Below are positions 12,260-28,475 of a stretch of DNA of 64,000 bases, in pieces; the stretch's first letter is position 1, and each line of letters begins with the position of its first letter. Origin of the DNA: Diphasiastrum complanatum (Eukaryota; Streptophyta; Lycopodiopsida; Lycopodiales; Lycopodiaceae); assembly GCA_029204225.1 (NCBI GenBank), contig CM055103.1, positions 21,332,709 through 21,396,708 of the forward strand. The letters run 5' to 3'. Both the position numbers and the translations under genes were made by a program. The notes beneath the pieces are model-generated. The model ran no database searches and had not been told where the DNA came from. It saw only the letters and a program-made list of their open reading frames with translations.

Positions 12260-13400
12260 TAGTTCTGAATGGATTGACAATGCAACAAAATGATGGCGAG
12301 TTCCATGGAAAGCAAACAAGGAACCTGAGAAGTTTGCTAAGACTTTTCCTACTAGGAAAAATGTCCGGTGTTCTATTTGTACAGGCAATCACACGGTGAA
12401 CGAATGTCCACAAATGAAAAAACGAATAGAAACTAGTATTTGCCATCTGTGCAATTCAGTTGATCATGAGACTGCTTATCGCAACTTTAATCCTCGAATT
12501 ATCCAGCAACGATAAGCCCGGATGGGATATCAGGAACCCTTTTACGGAAAGGATCATGCAGCCAAACCTCGTCTTGGATATCCGGAGAGATTAGCTTTAC
12601 CAGCCCCACCAACACAACCTCTGATGGAACTAGAACCTTACAGAGACAACAAGCAATGGAATTATAGTAATGATAGCGGTCCTTCATAACAGTATGCTAT
12701 CTATGTTGCCGCACAACAACAAGCATCTAGAAATTGGACCAGAGCACCGCTTGGATGCTTTGCATGTGGAGAAAATCATAGAGTTGCAGAATGTCCAAAC
12801 AAAGACAAATTTGTACCATTTTGTCATGACTGTGGTTATGAGCATTGCTACAAGGAGTGTCCAGCAAGACCAAAGCCACCACCGGCTACAACTCTTGTAA
12901 ATTTGATAACAATCAAGCAAAGACTAGCAGTTCAACCTGAACCAAGTGTACCTTTGATGGTGGTTACCAGAGCTCAGAAGCAGAAAGAACCGGTAGCAGA
13001 TCCAGTACTTGCTGATTCTATACCATTAACTGATATACCAACATCATATGGAGTCTATCCAAATCTCCATGCCAAAAGGAGGAGATATCATGATATGAGG
13101 CAGTGGATTAAACAATTGCAAGAAGAAGAGGAGCTTGAGGCCGCTAAAGCTGCAGTCGAAGTTCGTTCTGCACCAGTGCAGCCACAAATAATCCACGAAC
13201 GAATATGAATACTCAGTTTCCTCATCATGAAGAACCCTTCAAGATGACTGAATCGGAAATGCCGTAGACAAAACTCCTCATGAGTATTTTGTCTAGTAAG
13301 ATCAATATTATGTTGGGGGAGTTCTTGAAGTTGGTGCCAAATACAAAAGAAGTATTAGTGCAAAAGTTAACTCAAACTGAACCAGAAGTCCATCAAGAAC
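12260..13400 (+). pseudogene. Ty3/gypsy gag (gypsy 2), decayed
   Basis: One frame read through several stops shows a gag C-terminal half. The first zinc knuckle, C-SI-C-TGN-H-TVNE-C, begins near 12370. A damaged second one follows, in which the last Cys has become Tyr (C-HL-C-NSVD-H-ETAY). Two further knuckles near 12757-12870 (C-FA-C-GEN-H-RVAE-C and C-HD-C-GYE-H-CYKE-C) are intact. The open frame 12903-13208 continues with a charged tail. A further piece (about 13205-13440) has the leucine-rich linker that typically precedes a gypsy protease (LGEFLKLVP). Stops and frameshifts show it is inactive. Gag binds and packages the element RNA. Confidence 0.85.
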
Positions 13401-13409
13401 CACTTTTTT

Positions 13410-13850
13410 GTGCTGGATTTGAAGAATCTAATGAAGTACACCATGTCGGAGCAGCCTAGAAAAGTGAGCAAAAAAATATCACCTTGCCGATACAACATAG
13501 ACAATTTTCTAAAAGAAGTAGCTGTGATAGATGGAGGTTCGGGAGTTAACTTGATTTCAACAAAGCTATGTGCAAAGTGGGGCCTTACAAGGATAAAGCC
13601 TGCGACTTTTGCCATTAAGCTAGCTGATCAAACTACAGTTCGTCCACGATGAATGTTTGAAGACATACCTATCAAAATTGCTGGAGTACAGTTTGTCATT
13701 ACTTTTGTAGTAATGGATGGACTTACCTGACTCACCAAATGTCTATCAAGTTTTATTGGGACGTCCATGGTTACGAGTTGCGCAAGTGATTTATAATTGG
13801 GGTACCAGAAAAAGCACTTTTGAAATTGTGAACGTGCAGTCAAAGTGGAT
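13410..13850 (+). pseudogene. Gypsy 2 aspartic protease, decayed
   Basis: The active-site motif DGGSGVN lies at 13530-13550, as in the gypsy 1 copy, and the conserved LLGRPWL motif is near 13753. A stop after ADQTTVRPR (13650) and a frameshift near 13729 break it. In the intact element this enzyme would cut the gag-pol polyprotein. Confidence 0.85.
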
Positions 13851-14154
13851 CCTATAACTTAGACTATCAAACTAGTAGCCCAAAAAAAGAATGATGAACA
13901 GGCTATATGTCTCAACAAGATAGTCAGTCTGACTTGAGCGAGATTGTATGATTGGATTGAACTAAAGTCAAGGATGATTCGTCAAGTCAAAATTCTTGCA
14001 AGATATCACCATCTTCTCGGAAATCATCGCCTCCACGATCGATTTCTGCCAAGAAAGCTAAGCGAAGATCCAAGGCTAATCCTTTTGACAAAGAACAATC
14101 AGAGGGAGTCCAACATGATATGCCAGAGCATTTCAAACGTTATAGTCTAGTGAT

Positions 14155-14944
14155 GTGGTTATTATGTTACCAAAAGCACATCGTGAACCTGAAGAACAAG
14201 TGCCAGAATCGAAAGATGTTTACGATGGCCCAGCTAGGACGCAGCCTATGAATCTTGCTGAACCAAGAGAACCAAAAAAGAATGTTCAAGTTGGAGCACA
14301 ACTCACTCCTGAACAATTTCAAGAGCTACGGACATTGCTTATCAAGTATCAAAATTGCTTTGCTTGGACATTGCTTATCAAGTATCAAGGTTCTATCGCT
14401 GTAATCCTAATGTTACTGATTTGATAAAGAAAGAGTTACAGAGATTGCTTGAAGCCGATTTCATTTATGAGATCGAGCACACTGAATGGGTTTCACCAAT
14501 TGTCATTGTTCCTAAGAAGAGTGGAAAATTGAGAATTTGTGTGAATCTCAAGGCCTTGAACAAAGTGACGCAAAAGGAACACTTCCCGTTACTTTTTAGG
14601 ACCGCCTTGCTGGAGCGGAAGCTTATAGTTTTCTGGATGGATTTAGTGGATACAACCAGGTCAAGATTGCACCTGCAGATCGCCACAAAACAGCTTTTGC
14701 AACAGAATGGGAGACTTATGCTTATAAAGTAATGCCTTTTGGACTCTGTAATGCACCTAGTTCATTCCAAAAAGTGATGCAGTTTGCTTTCAAAGATTAT
14801 CTACAGAAATTCCTTGAAATATACTTGGATGACCTTAGAGTCCATAATAGCACGGATACAGACCATCTGGATCGGTTGGAAAGAGTATTTGAACGTTGCC
14901 GCAAGCACCAGATTTTCTTAAATCTAGAAAAGTGTCAGATCTAG
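14155..14944 (+). pseudogene. Gypsy 2 reverse transcriptase, decayed
   Basis: The N-terminal linker (VQVGAQLTPEQF) is followed by the RT core: SPIVIVPKKSGKLRICV (about 14490-14545), then after frameshifts MPFGLCNAPSSFQ (14732 on) and the catalytic YLDD box at 14822-14833. Between linker and core about 100 bp seem to be missing, and a 23-bp segment is repeated in tandem instead (14330-14352 and 14366-14388). At least two more frameshifts lie near 14600-14640, and a stop occurs at 14942-14944. The enzyme would copy element RNA into cDNA. Confidence 0.9.
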
Positions 14945-15830
14945 GTCACGGAGTTGTTCTCAGGCATGTGGTATCAAGACATGGCATAGCTACAGATTAT
15001 CCCAAAATCAAAGTCATTATGGAATTACCACCGCCAAGAACAATTTGTGGAGTTTATGTGTTTATGGGTCATGCGAATTATTATCAAATTTTTATTATTT
15101 TCTTTGCGGATCTAGCAAGACCTATATACAAATTGACTATTGTTCCTATTTGGACAGTTGAGGCGTTAGAAGCCTTTGAAAATTTGAAAAACACATTAGC
15201 TTCGGCATCGATACTACGTTCTCCAGATTGGACAATTGAATTTCAGGTTTACACTGATGCTTCAAAATATGCTATTGAAATAGTTTTGACGCAGCCAGGT
15301 GAATACAAGAAAGACTATTTCATACGATTTGCAAGCCGACAACTTACAGATTCAGAGAAAAATTATTCGACAACGGAACATGAAGCGTTGGCCATGATTT
15401 TTTTTGTAAAGAAATTTCGACATTATCTTATGGAAATGCACTTTGCATCTTATACAAATCACCAGCCATTACTTTACTTGTTAAACAAGACATGTAATAT
15501 AGGGCGTATTGCAAGATGGTTACTATTATTGACCGAATTTGACTTTCGAATTGTGGTTCGCAAAGGTAAACAACATTATCTCGCCGACCATGTTTCAAGA
15601 ATCGAATCCGTGCCAGTTAATATCGAGGTGGATGATGAACTTCTAGATGCTGCATTATTCTATGTTGAAGCAGTACTTGAGTGGGCAACAGATATTGCAA
15701 TATATCTGATGCTAGGTCAACCTAATGACTCCTTGACAAAAGTACAAAAGAGGCAATTGATTCATAAGGCTCAACCTTATCAATTGATTGCGGGACAATT
15801 GTATGGTCGCGGAATGGATGATATTCTTCG
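14945..15830 (+). pseudogene. Gypsy 2 RT thumb and RNase H
   Basis: This is the longest open part of the element (frame 14896-16131). It has the RNase H segment VYTDASKYA with its catalytic Asp at 15256-15258, the TEHEALAM motif, and the tail LADHVSRI. In the box usually read as YTDHQ the Asp has become Asn (SYTNHQPL), so a catalytic residue is lost. The chromatin-distal linker to integrase follows. Confidence 0.88.
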
Positions 15831-15839
15831 AAGATGTGT

Positions 15840-16505
15840 TTTATCGCATGAAGTTTTTCACATAATGGAATGGGCGGAGGACATTTCTCTACGGATATCA
15901 ATGTTCGCAAGCTTTTGCAATCTGGGTGTTGGTGGCCTACACTTCATAAAGACACCAAAAATTATATTCAGTCATGTGATGTTTGCCAACGAGCACGACA
16001 TCCTATGCGACAGAATTATGAACCCTTACATCCGGTTTTATCGCAAGCACCATTTGAGAAATGGGGACTGGATTATGTTGGTCCTATTCATCCTGCGGCA
16101 AGAGGATCTCAAGCTAGATATATCATCGTAGCAACCGATTAAATGACCAAGTGGGTTGAAGCCAAAGCGGTTAAAGTTGCTGATGCGAAATCTACGGCTA
16201 AGTTTCTCTATGAAATATCATTATCAGATTTGGATGTCCGATCGAGATTGTTAGTGATCGTGGTACACACTTTGTTAATCAAACGATAAAATGTTTGTTG
16301 GAAGATTTTTTCGTTATACACCAGTTTAGTACTCCGTATTATCCCAGGGGTAATGGCCAAGTTGAATCTTCCAATAAGATTCTCTGCACTATTATGACAA
16401 AAACGGCTAAAGCGAGTTGGTCTGACTGTGAACTTAAATTGCATGCAACATTATGGGCATTCAGAACAAGAAGGAAACTTGGTGATATCACCATTGCTTC
16501 TTGAC
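15840..16505 (+). pseudogene. Gypsy 2 integrase, decayed
   Basis: The zinc-binding HHCC module spans a frameshift near 15870 (SHEVFH, then GGGHFS, then CDVCQRARHP). The catalytic core is D at 16071-16073 (GLDYVGP), D at 16256-16258 (SDRGTHF) and E at 16364-16366 (NGQVESSNK). The second and third residues are exactly 36 codons apart, the DDX35E spacing of retroviral-type integrases. A TAA stop at 16139-16141 and frameshifts near 16200 and 16500 inactivate it. No chromodomain or 3' LTR could be read downstream. Confidence 0.88.
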
Positions 16506-16509
16506 AACA

Positions 16510-17042
16510 ACATATCTCCTACTTTGAAAATGCAAGTTACGGACTTCAACATCGATGGTGCTCAAATTGAAGGAGGATCATGCATCATCATCCTGTTTCA
16601 AGTTGTGCACAAGATTATAAATAATCCTTTCTTTGAGCCTATTAGCATTGTGATTCGAATGGCAAACCGTGTTAGGGATAGGCTCTTGGATGAACTTAAG
16701 AAAGTTCTAGCCACCATTCAAAACATTTCATTCTACTTTGAATTTGTCATTATGAATTAGCTTAAAGAGCTTAGGGTCTATGCAAATTTTATTAAAACTC
16801 AATGGTGGTAAGATGACAAACATTTAGTGACTAAAACATTAGAATATTCACTTTTCACTTTCATAATTGATTAATCCCAATCCAAACTCATATGACCTAT
16901 GATAGTCAAAAGTGTGGACTAGGTTGCTTATATCGCATGACAAAACACCAGCGAAGAAGATTGACACTTGAAAAATTTATTTCCTAACTTGATTTACATA
17001 GGGGAGAACCAAGCCTTGATATTGTCTAAAAGGAGACACACC
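16510..17042. other. Non-coding spacer, no gene recognised
   Basis: The open frame that ends at 16760 overlaps the integrase tail and then loses similarity. Nothing else is recognised before the copia element at 17048. Confidence 0.5.
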
Positions 17043-17047
17043 ACCTA

Positions 17048-17321
17048 CTTAGAATTTGCTTCGAACAGGAACACAGATCATGCTACATAGTAACACAGAC
17101 AAAAAACACTCTCCACAGCAAGCTCACATAACAATTGTATTTCTCAAAATGAAATTACACTGTACATATAGCTGTTCACTCAGGCAACCCATGCATGACC
17201 TAGGTTGTCGTTGGCGGGACGCGTGTCCCGTAGACTTGCCTCGTGGCGAGGCCAACTAATTCTTATCAACTGATAGGACCCACAGTACATTAGCACAATG
17301 ATTCTACTTTAATTCTAACTC
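17048..17321 (-). repeat. Copia 3' LTR (minus strand)
   Basis: 274 bp. Its partner is at 18755-19025. Just inside it (17322-17333) the minus strand reads a purine-rich taaggcagag, a plausible polypurine tract. Confidence 0.9.
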
Positions 17322-17399
17322 TCTGCCTTAAAGTAGAGTCTACTTTTTATACAATCATATACATAGCTTTAAAGTCAACAAACTTTAAGTACAGAAAGC

Positions 17400-18740
17400 T
17401 TTGATCTAAACTTATCAAACTTTTCTCCAACAAGTGGCTTAGTGAAAATATCAGCTAGTTGTTCTTCTGTACTACAATGAACAACATGAATTTCACGACT
17501 CAGCAACCTCTCACGTATAAATTGATACTAAATCTCAATGTGTTTGGTTCTCGCATGGAACACTAGATTCTTTGCTAGCTGAATGCCACTCTGACTGTCG
17601 CTATATAAAGTCGTGGAATTTTTCTGCTTCATGCCAACTTTTCCAAGATTTGTCTCAACCATATAGCTTCCTGTGCTGCACTACACATTGCCTTATACTC
17701 TACTTCTGTGGTGGATAGAGCAATTATACTTTGCTTCTTACTAGACCAGGAAAAGCAACTATCACCAATCTTGCCTTGTGCATTGCTATACTACCATCTG
17801 CATGATACTTAGTCCTGTATACCCATTTACAACCAATGGGTTTCTTGCCAACTGGTGGTTCTACTAGGTCCCATGTGCTATGCTTAGCAATTGACTCCAT
17901 CTCCTCTCCCATGGCCTTGACCCAAATGTCATCATCCTTCGCTTCACCATAAGTCGAAGGTTCTTTGCTTTGAATAATGCTAGATAAGAGAGCATAATTT
18001 GCTTCATACCTTTCAGGTTGTGTCTTCTCTCTTGTTGATCTTCGTAGCTCTCCCTGGCTAGATGATCCTGGAAAGTCATCCATGTCACGGCTCTCCAACA
18101 ATCTCTCAAACCACTTAGGGAGCTTCCTGTCAGGTGATCGACTTCTTGGTGAAAAATGTATCCCACGGTACATCCTTCTCCTTGCATTTGTCACCTGCAA
18201 CTTCAATCCTTCTTGCACCAAAAGGTTTATCTCTACCTCTCCAACCTGTCTCTTGAGGTTGAGTAGTAGTATCTTGAGATGTATCCTCTTGTTCATTACT
18301 CGGAAGCTCAATGAATGGATCATCATTAAGAGGTATCTTCACTATACCATCTTTCCCACTGGATGTGTCTATCTTCTCAGCATCCTCGTCTTCATACATC
18401 TTGGATTCATCAAAGATAACATCACGGCTTACATGGATTTTGTTTTCCACTGGATCAAAACATCTGTAGCCCTTTACACGTTCATCATATCCTAGGAATA
18501 TACACTTGATAGCTTTCACATCAAGTTTACATCTCTCTTCCTTAGGAATGTGTACAAAGGCCTTACATCCAAAGGTTCGCAAGTGGTTTACCTTTGGCTT
18601 CTTCTTCGTGAATGCTTCCTCAGGTGTTATCTTTGGTATGGCAATGGTAGGACTTCCCGCCGTAAACCCCAAACTCTCAGAAGACAGTTCTCCCGAAGCT
18701 CTCTTCAACGGCGATGCTGTACCGCGTACATTTCTTGTAC
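17400..18740 (-). pseudogene. Copia pol remnant: integrase tail, RT start, RNase H end
   Basis: The minus-strand frame 18708-18130 carries the SH3-like C-terminal module of copia integrase (HLRTFGCKAFVHIP, IFLGYDERVKGYRCFDP). A 3-frame step leads to 18326-17724, an acidic linker and the RT entry motif GCKWVYRTKYHADGS. About 17750 the frame changes to the RNase H end (SIIALSTTEVEYKAM, then the ADIFTKPL terminus near 17440). The RT palm, including the YVDD box, and gag, protease and the integrase core are missing. The short gag-like leader after the primer-binding site is fused directly to the integrase tail. Confidence 0.88.
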
Positions 18741-18741
18741 G

Positions 18742-18753
18742 GCTCTGATACCA
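18742..18753 (-). promoter_or_regulatory. Primer-binding site, initiator tRNA-Met type
   Basis: The plus strand reads gctctgatacca, a perfect reverse complement of TGGTATCAGAGC, one base from the LTR end. Confidence 0.9.
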
Positions 18754-18754
18754 G

Positions 18755-19025
18755 CTTAGAATTTGTTTCGAACAGGAACACAGATAATGCTACACAGTAA
18801 CACTAGAAAACACTCTCCACAACAAGCTCACATAGCAACTGTATTTCTCAAAATGAAATTACACTGTACATATAGTTGTTCACTCAGGCAACCCATGCAT
18901 GACCCAGGTTGATATTGGCGGGATGCGTGTCCCGTCGACTTGCCTCGTGGCGAGGCCAACTGATCCTTATCAACTGATAGGACCCACAGTACAGAAGCAC
19001 AATGATTCTACTTTAATTCTAACTC
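18755..19025 (-). repeat. Copia 5' LTR (minus strand)
   Basis: 271 bp, nearly identical to 17048-17321. It contains a GC-rich palindromic block, cttgcctcgtggcgaggcc on the plus strand. It adjoins the primer-binding site on its left. Confidence 0.9.
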
Positions 19026-19030
19026 ACCTA

Positions 19031-20175
19031 ACACTAGCTTTGAGGAAGAATCTAGTTGACCTACAAGACTTTCAGATGTAATTGAAGGGTTTCACAATCT
19101 TAAGACGTTACCAGTTCAGTAAGAATCATTCTAGCTTGCTCAATTGAATAAAAAGGTGCCCCAATCTGTAAATCAACTTGCTTTTGTGTTGGCTCCAATC
19201 CTCTTTTCACAAGAAACGAATGCAAGCAGACAAAATTCTCAGAGAAACCTAAAGATGAAGAAAGGGTGGATGAGGTATTCAAATGACACGCGTCTCTTAT
19301 TTTTTTATTCTCAAAATAAAATTCTAACATTTTTAGCATTTACGATATATTCTTTTACCAAGGATTATAAGATTTTCTTCCACATATTGGAGATCAAAGT
19401 GAAACATTGGACAATTTTTTGACCTCTAGCCTAAAATAAAGATTGAGAAGTGAATATATTATAACCTTCTTAACTTATGTAAGTTTTGATCATTCCAAAA
19501 GCCTCGAATAGACATGTTTAAATTCATGGTGCTATTATTTCTAAGTTGCATAATGAAAGCATTCATCAATCATTCATGGCAGAAGGGTTAACACACATAA
19601 GTACTACATTGTGTTATCAACCTACAATACAAAAGAAACAAGTGAGAAGAGAGGGAGGAGGTTATGCCTCCTCATAATTGATCCTCCTCTAAGACGTGGT
19701 CATTTTCCATATGAAAGGGACAATTTAGAAGACCAAGAGTCAACAAGAAGGACTTGAAACGTCACAAAAGCCCATTTGGCTTGCAAGTTTCATTGTAGAC
19801 GACAACTCAAAACCAATGGGTCAAACAAAGACTTGTATAAGAAAATTAATGATAAAGCATTGCACTCACCTTGTCTATGCAACGTGAAAGGTCTATTATG
19901 TAATGTATGTCATAGTTTCAACAATCTCTGAGGAAGTAATATAAAAGCATAGAAGAAAATTGATTTGCTTTTTCCTATACTTGGGTGGTTTCACACTCAA
20001 AGAGGGTGGGACTTACCCTCCCCCTCCTTCATATGGTTTTCACACAAGGGCACTTGACCCAAATATGTTAAATGGCCTAAATTTGAATTCGATTAAAAGT
20101 GGCCTAAGTTTGAATTTGATTAACATGGAAATTAATTTCTCATACTGGTACGTCCCACATTGTGTGAAAGGCCAT
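19031..20175. other. Non-coding, upstream of CDC48
   Basis: No gene or repeat is recognised. Short open frames lack domains. It separates the copia element from the CDC48 promoter region. Confidence 0.5.
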
Positions 20176-20345
20176 GAGGCCATCCAAAAGTGAACTCACT
20201 TAATTCTCTTGAACCCTAATTTAGACTTAAGGGAAACCACGTCTAGTCCCAAGAGGCCACGAGGCCATCCAAAAGTGAACTCACTTAATTCTCTTGAACC
20301 CTAATTTAGACTTAAGGGAAACCACGTCTAGTCCCAAGAGGCTAG
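20176..20345 (+). repeat. 85-bp tandem duplication upstream of CDC48
   Basis: The unit begins gaggccatccaaaagtg at 20176 and again at 20261. The two copies are almost identical, so the duplication is recent. It contains aaccctaattta and accacgtctag, the latter holding an ACGT core. It ends about 150 bp upstream of the proposed TATA box. Confidence 0.95.
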
Positions 20346-20490
20346 AAAAAGCCGGCATAAAAAAAGCAAACTATCCTCTAGCTCTATAAGAGTACCCTAG
20401 CAACCTTCCACCAAAAAAAAGAGAGAAAGAAGAGATGGAGTAAAGTGCACTCTATTCCATTCCCTCCATGCACACCACCGACGCCCCCCC

Positions 20491-20502
20491 ATATAAATAT
20501 AG
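20491..20502 (+). promoter_or_regulatory. TATA box of CDC48
   Basis: The sequence atataaatatag lies about 440 bp upstream of the CDC48 start codon. Transcription would start near 20525-20535, giving a leader of about 400 nt that is strongly pyrimidine-rich (ctcctcctcg, ctctcttctcgag), as often seen in plant housekeeping genes. The transcription start itself is inferred. Confidence 0.5.
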
Positions 20503-20938
20503 ACCCTGCCTGTGCTTTCTCCTCCTCGTTTCTTTGGCTCTTTCTTTCCTACTATTACTATATTTGTTTTATTATTAATAGGGGGAAGGAGGACTGAGGA
20601 GGGCTACCCCTCCCTCTCTTCTCGAGTCTCTGAGTCTCGTCTCTCAATCTTCTTCTTGTTTGTTTTGTTGTTGTTCATCATTTATTCATCCCGCCCATTT
20701 CCTGCTTTCATCTTCTTGTCAGGCAGGAAAAGGCGCTCATCTCCGCTTAACCATCCACTCATCCTCCTGTCAATAATTCAACATATTTCCTGACTTTCTA
20801 GTTTATCAATCAATCATTCGTTCATTCTCTGCTGTGGTGTTGATGCTTTTAGTGTCATAACTGGTGTGCGACAAGGCTGGTGGCTGGCAGATTCGGTTTT
20901 GGGTTCAAGAATCGTTGAACTTAGCTAGGTGTTGCGGC

Positions 20939-26079
<5,141 letters not shown>

Positions 26080-26340
26080 TGGATTGTGACTGAGCAATAT
26101 AGCTCTAATGACCAGTCACATATGCATGCAACTCTAATCTATTCTCATAAACCTTACCATTGGGGTATTTAAGATGGTGAAGTTATTTGTGGTTCAGTTT
26201 TGTAGCAAGGTTCAATCCATATATAGAGTAATAAGTCTTGCCCAGTGATTACCAAGTAGCAGTTGAACTGCTTTGGCAGTCTCATCCTTGTTCACTGACT
26301 GCTAAGTAGCAGTTTAACTGCTCTGGCATGCGTCGTTAGC
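26080..26340 (+). other. CDC48 3' flank with a 50-bp-period repeat
   Basis: Likely 3' UTR and just beyond. The segment aagtagcagttgaactgc at 26254 recurs as aagtagcagtttaactgc at 26304, each followed by t(t/c)tggca. Each copy holds a small palindrome, gcagttgaactgc. No clear single polyadenylation signal could be chosen. Confidence 0.6.
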
Positions 26341-26479
26341 CAAAAATTGTTTTAGTCTCCATACCCTTGAGTAATTTGAGTATTAGCATTGCAGATTTTT
26401 AGTTCCAAATGTGTCTAGCTTTTGATCACATTATTGCAGCAAGAAAGAAATTGAGTGCTTGACCATTCGATATTAATTC

Positions 26480-26483
<4 letters not shown>

Positions 26484-26571
<88 letters not shown>
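26484..26571. repeat. Compound (CT)n(CA)n microsatellite
   Basis: About 23 CT units to 26530, followed without a break by about 20 CA units. Confidence 0.95.
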
Positions 26572-26572
<1 letters not shown>

Positions 26573-28315
26573 GAAAGTTTTGGAATTATCTACTTGTGGG
26601 ATCATAGAGAATCAAACTTGAGTGGGCAAGCCCAAAGAATAGTGTTTCTTGCAAGTGATGACGTGTTGATTTGACTTATTTGTGTTGTGGATGCTTGAGT
26701 TTCATTGACCAGCTTTTGTCAGGTTTTTTGATGTTGGAAAATTTAAATTGACCTTAATGCCTTTTGGAACACTCCTAGAAGCTCTTGCAGGCCTCAAAAT
26801 ATTATGTTAACACCTTTCACATTTTCACACACCTTTCAAATACGGGTTTGGTGTGTAAAGAATGCCTCCCTATGTTACATCGCTTGTTGCATTTAGCTTC
26901 GTGTAGTAAATGTATTTCTTATCTATTTCTATTTTAATACCTAGATATAATCTCTACTCCACTTGCATGTTCACAACTTTGAAAATTTCAATCTCATAAA
27001 ACTTTGATTATGTATAACCTTTAGAAGATTTAGTTGAAACATTTCAAATTTTAGGATACCAAGGTTTCATGAGATCTAAAGCAACTTCATAATTTGAGAA
27101 AAATTAACACCCAAGAGCTTTTATTGAAGTTTCTAAAGATGGTGCTAAAAGGTGATACGTTGGAATTATTTTAGACTTGTTCCTTATGTTACTTTTGACT
27201 CTATTATTGCATGCCATAGTGAAGTTTTTGTCTTGTAAAACTTGTCTGATATAAATCTAAAAGTAGACGTTTTGGAAGAATTTGATTCACCATAAGTTTA
27301 CGCATTCATGTTTTTCGTGCTTTCCCTTGTCTTATTTGTGATGAGTAAGGAAGTCTGTTGGGATATACCATATGAATTTTTCGTCTATATATTCTTGTCC
27401 TTCATGTAGAGCTCATTGATTTCTTTCAATTTATGGATATTGAAACAACTTTGTGAGATCCAAATTTTATATTGGAATTTCAAATTAATGGTTTTCCTCA
27501 TCACTTCCACCTTCACAATTCGCCTTAATAGAATGATCGTTGGCAAAGCCATGATTACTACCATTATTGTTATCTTGCATGTGTGGATGTCTTGCTATTA
27601 CATAAAACTTGAGTTTTATGTAGTCAACGAGGCTTCGATCCAATTAAAAATATTCGTTTGCATCTCATCTCCAGAGACAATTCACTTCATATTTATTTTA
27701 TCTTTAGACTCAACTCATGAGTGACTCATAGTTGTTGAGTTTGCCACCATTGTCTTTTGATCAATAGGCTTTGTGAACCAAGTTTGTGGATTGTAGAGTC
27801 TTTGTGTTTTGCAATATGATATTGTTTTACCTATATTGAAGCACCTTCAAGCAAAAAGCCAAGGTCTTTCCAGCAAGACTTTTGTAACATTGAGGTGGAT
27901 ACACCTATGTCCAATATGACAAATTTGATAAACATTTGAATGAGACTATGTTGGTGAGCACACCCTTTGTAATGACTTAGGTTTCACACTCGTTAATCGA
28001 CTAGTTTAATCAAGAAAGGGGCAAGTACCATGTAATTGTCTCTAGTCATTGTATAGTGCTTCTTGATTTCCAAGGGGAGGCTCCAACTTTTATTATTTTA
28101 AGTAACCCCAATTCTATGTTCTTTTTCGTTTTTTTGGTTATCTTCAAACCTCTATAGCTTCTTTGTTCGACCTCAAAATTTGACGTTATAAAAAAAAACA
28201 GCAAACTTTTTCTCTCTGTGGTGATTTACAAACTGAGCACATCTATTTTATATTCAACAATCTAGAAGACTCATCAACGAATTCCAACCAAATTTCTAAA
28301 ATTTGCATCTTCCAT
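26572..28315. other. Non-coding stretch, no gene recognised
   Basis: AT-rich. The longest open frame (27416-27724) has a hydrophobic, compositionally random translation and no domain. Nothing else is recognised. Confidence 0.5.
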
Positions 28316-28475
28316 TTATATCAACAGATTCATTCTTCGGGGACTCAAATTTTGGGAAGGTGGGCAAGAGCATTTCAATGTAGGTGCTATTCTATGGTGA
28401 ATGCCTAACTCATATGCTGTTTCTTCAGTCATTATATTTACACTAGATCCGGAATCTATACCAATTTGGTTAAGG
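28316..28475 (-). pseudogene. Gypsy-type aspartic protease fragment
   Basis: The minus-strand translation shows IDSGSSVNIMTEETAYELGI, a retropepsin active site (DSGS) with its usual helix. This motif version (DSGSSVN) differs from the DGGSGVN of the two plus-strand gypsy copies, so it belongs to another lineage. It is cut at about 28475 where a plus-strand copia fragment begins. Confidence 0.7.

Larger units (their letters stand above)
17043..19030 (-). mobile_element. Deleted Ty1/copia element with both LTRs and target duplication ACCTA
   Basis: Two direct repeats, 17048-17321 and 18755-19025, are the LTRs. The element is flanked by the 5-bp direct repeat accta at 17043-17047 and 19026-19030. 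The primer-binding site (18742-18753) lies one base inside the right-hand LTR, so the element reads on the minus strand. The 1.4-kb interior holds only the integrase C-terminal part, the start of RT and the end of RNase H, so it is a large deletion derivative that could move only with help from a full element. The LTR ends read GAGTTAGAAT...ATTCTAAG rather than canonical TG...CA. Confidence 0.9.

Noticed and set aside
27416-27724. 102-codon hydrophobic frame
   Set aside because: No start context, no domain, no neighbouring exon and composition expected of AT-rich DNA.
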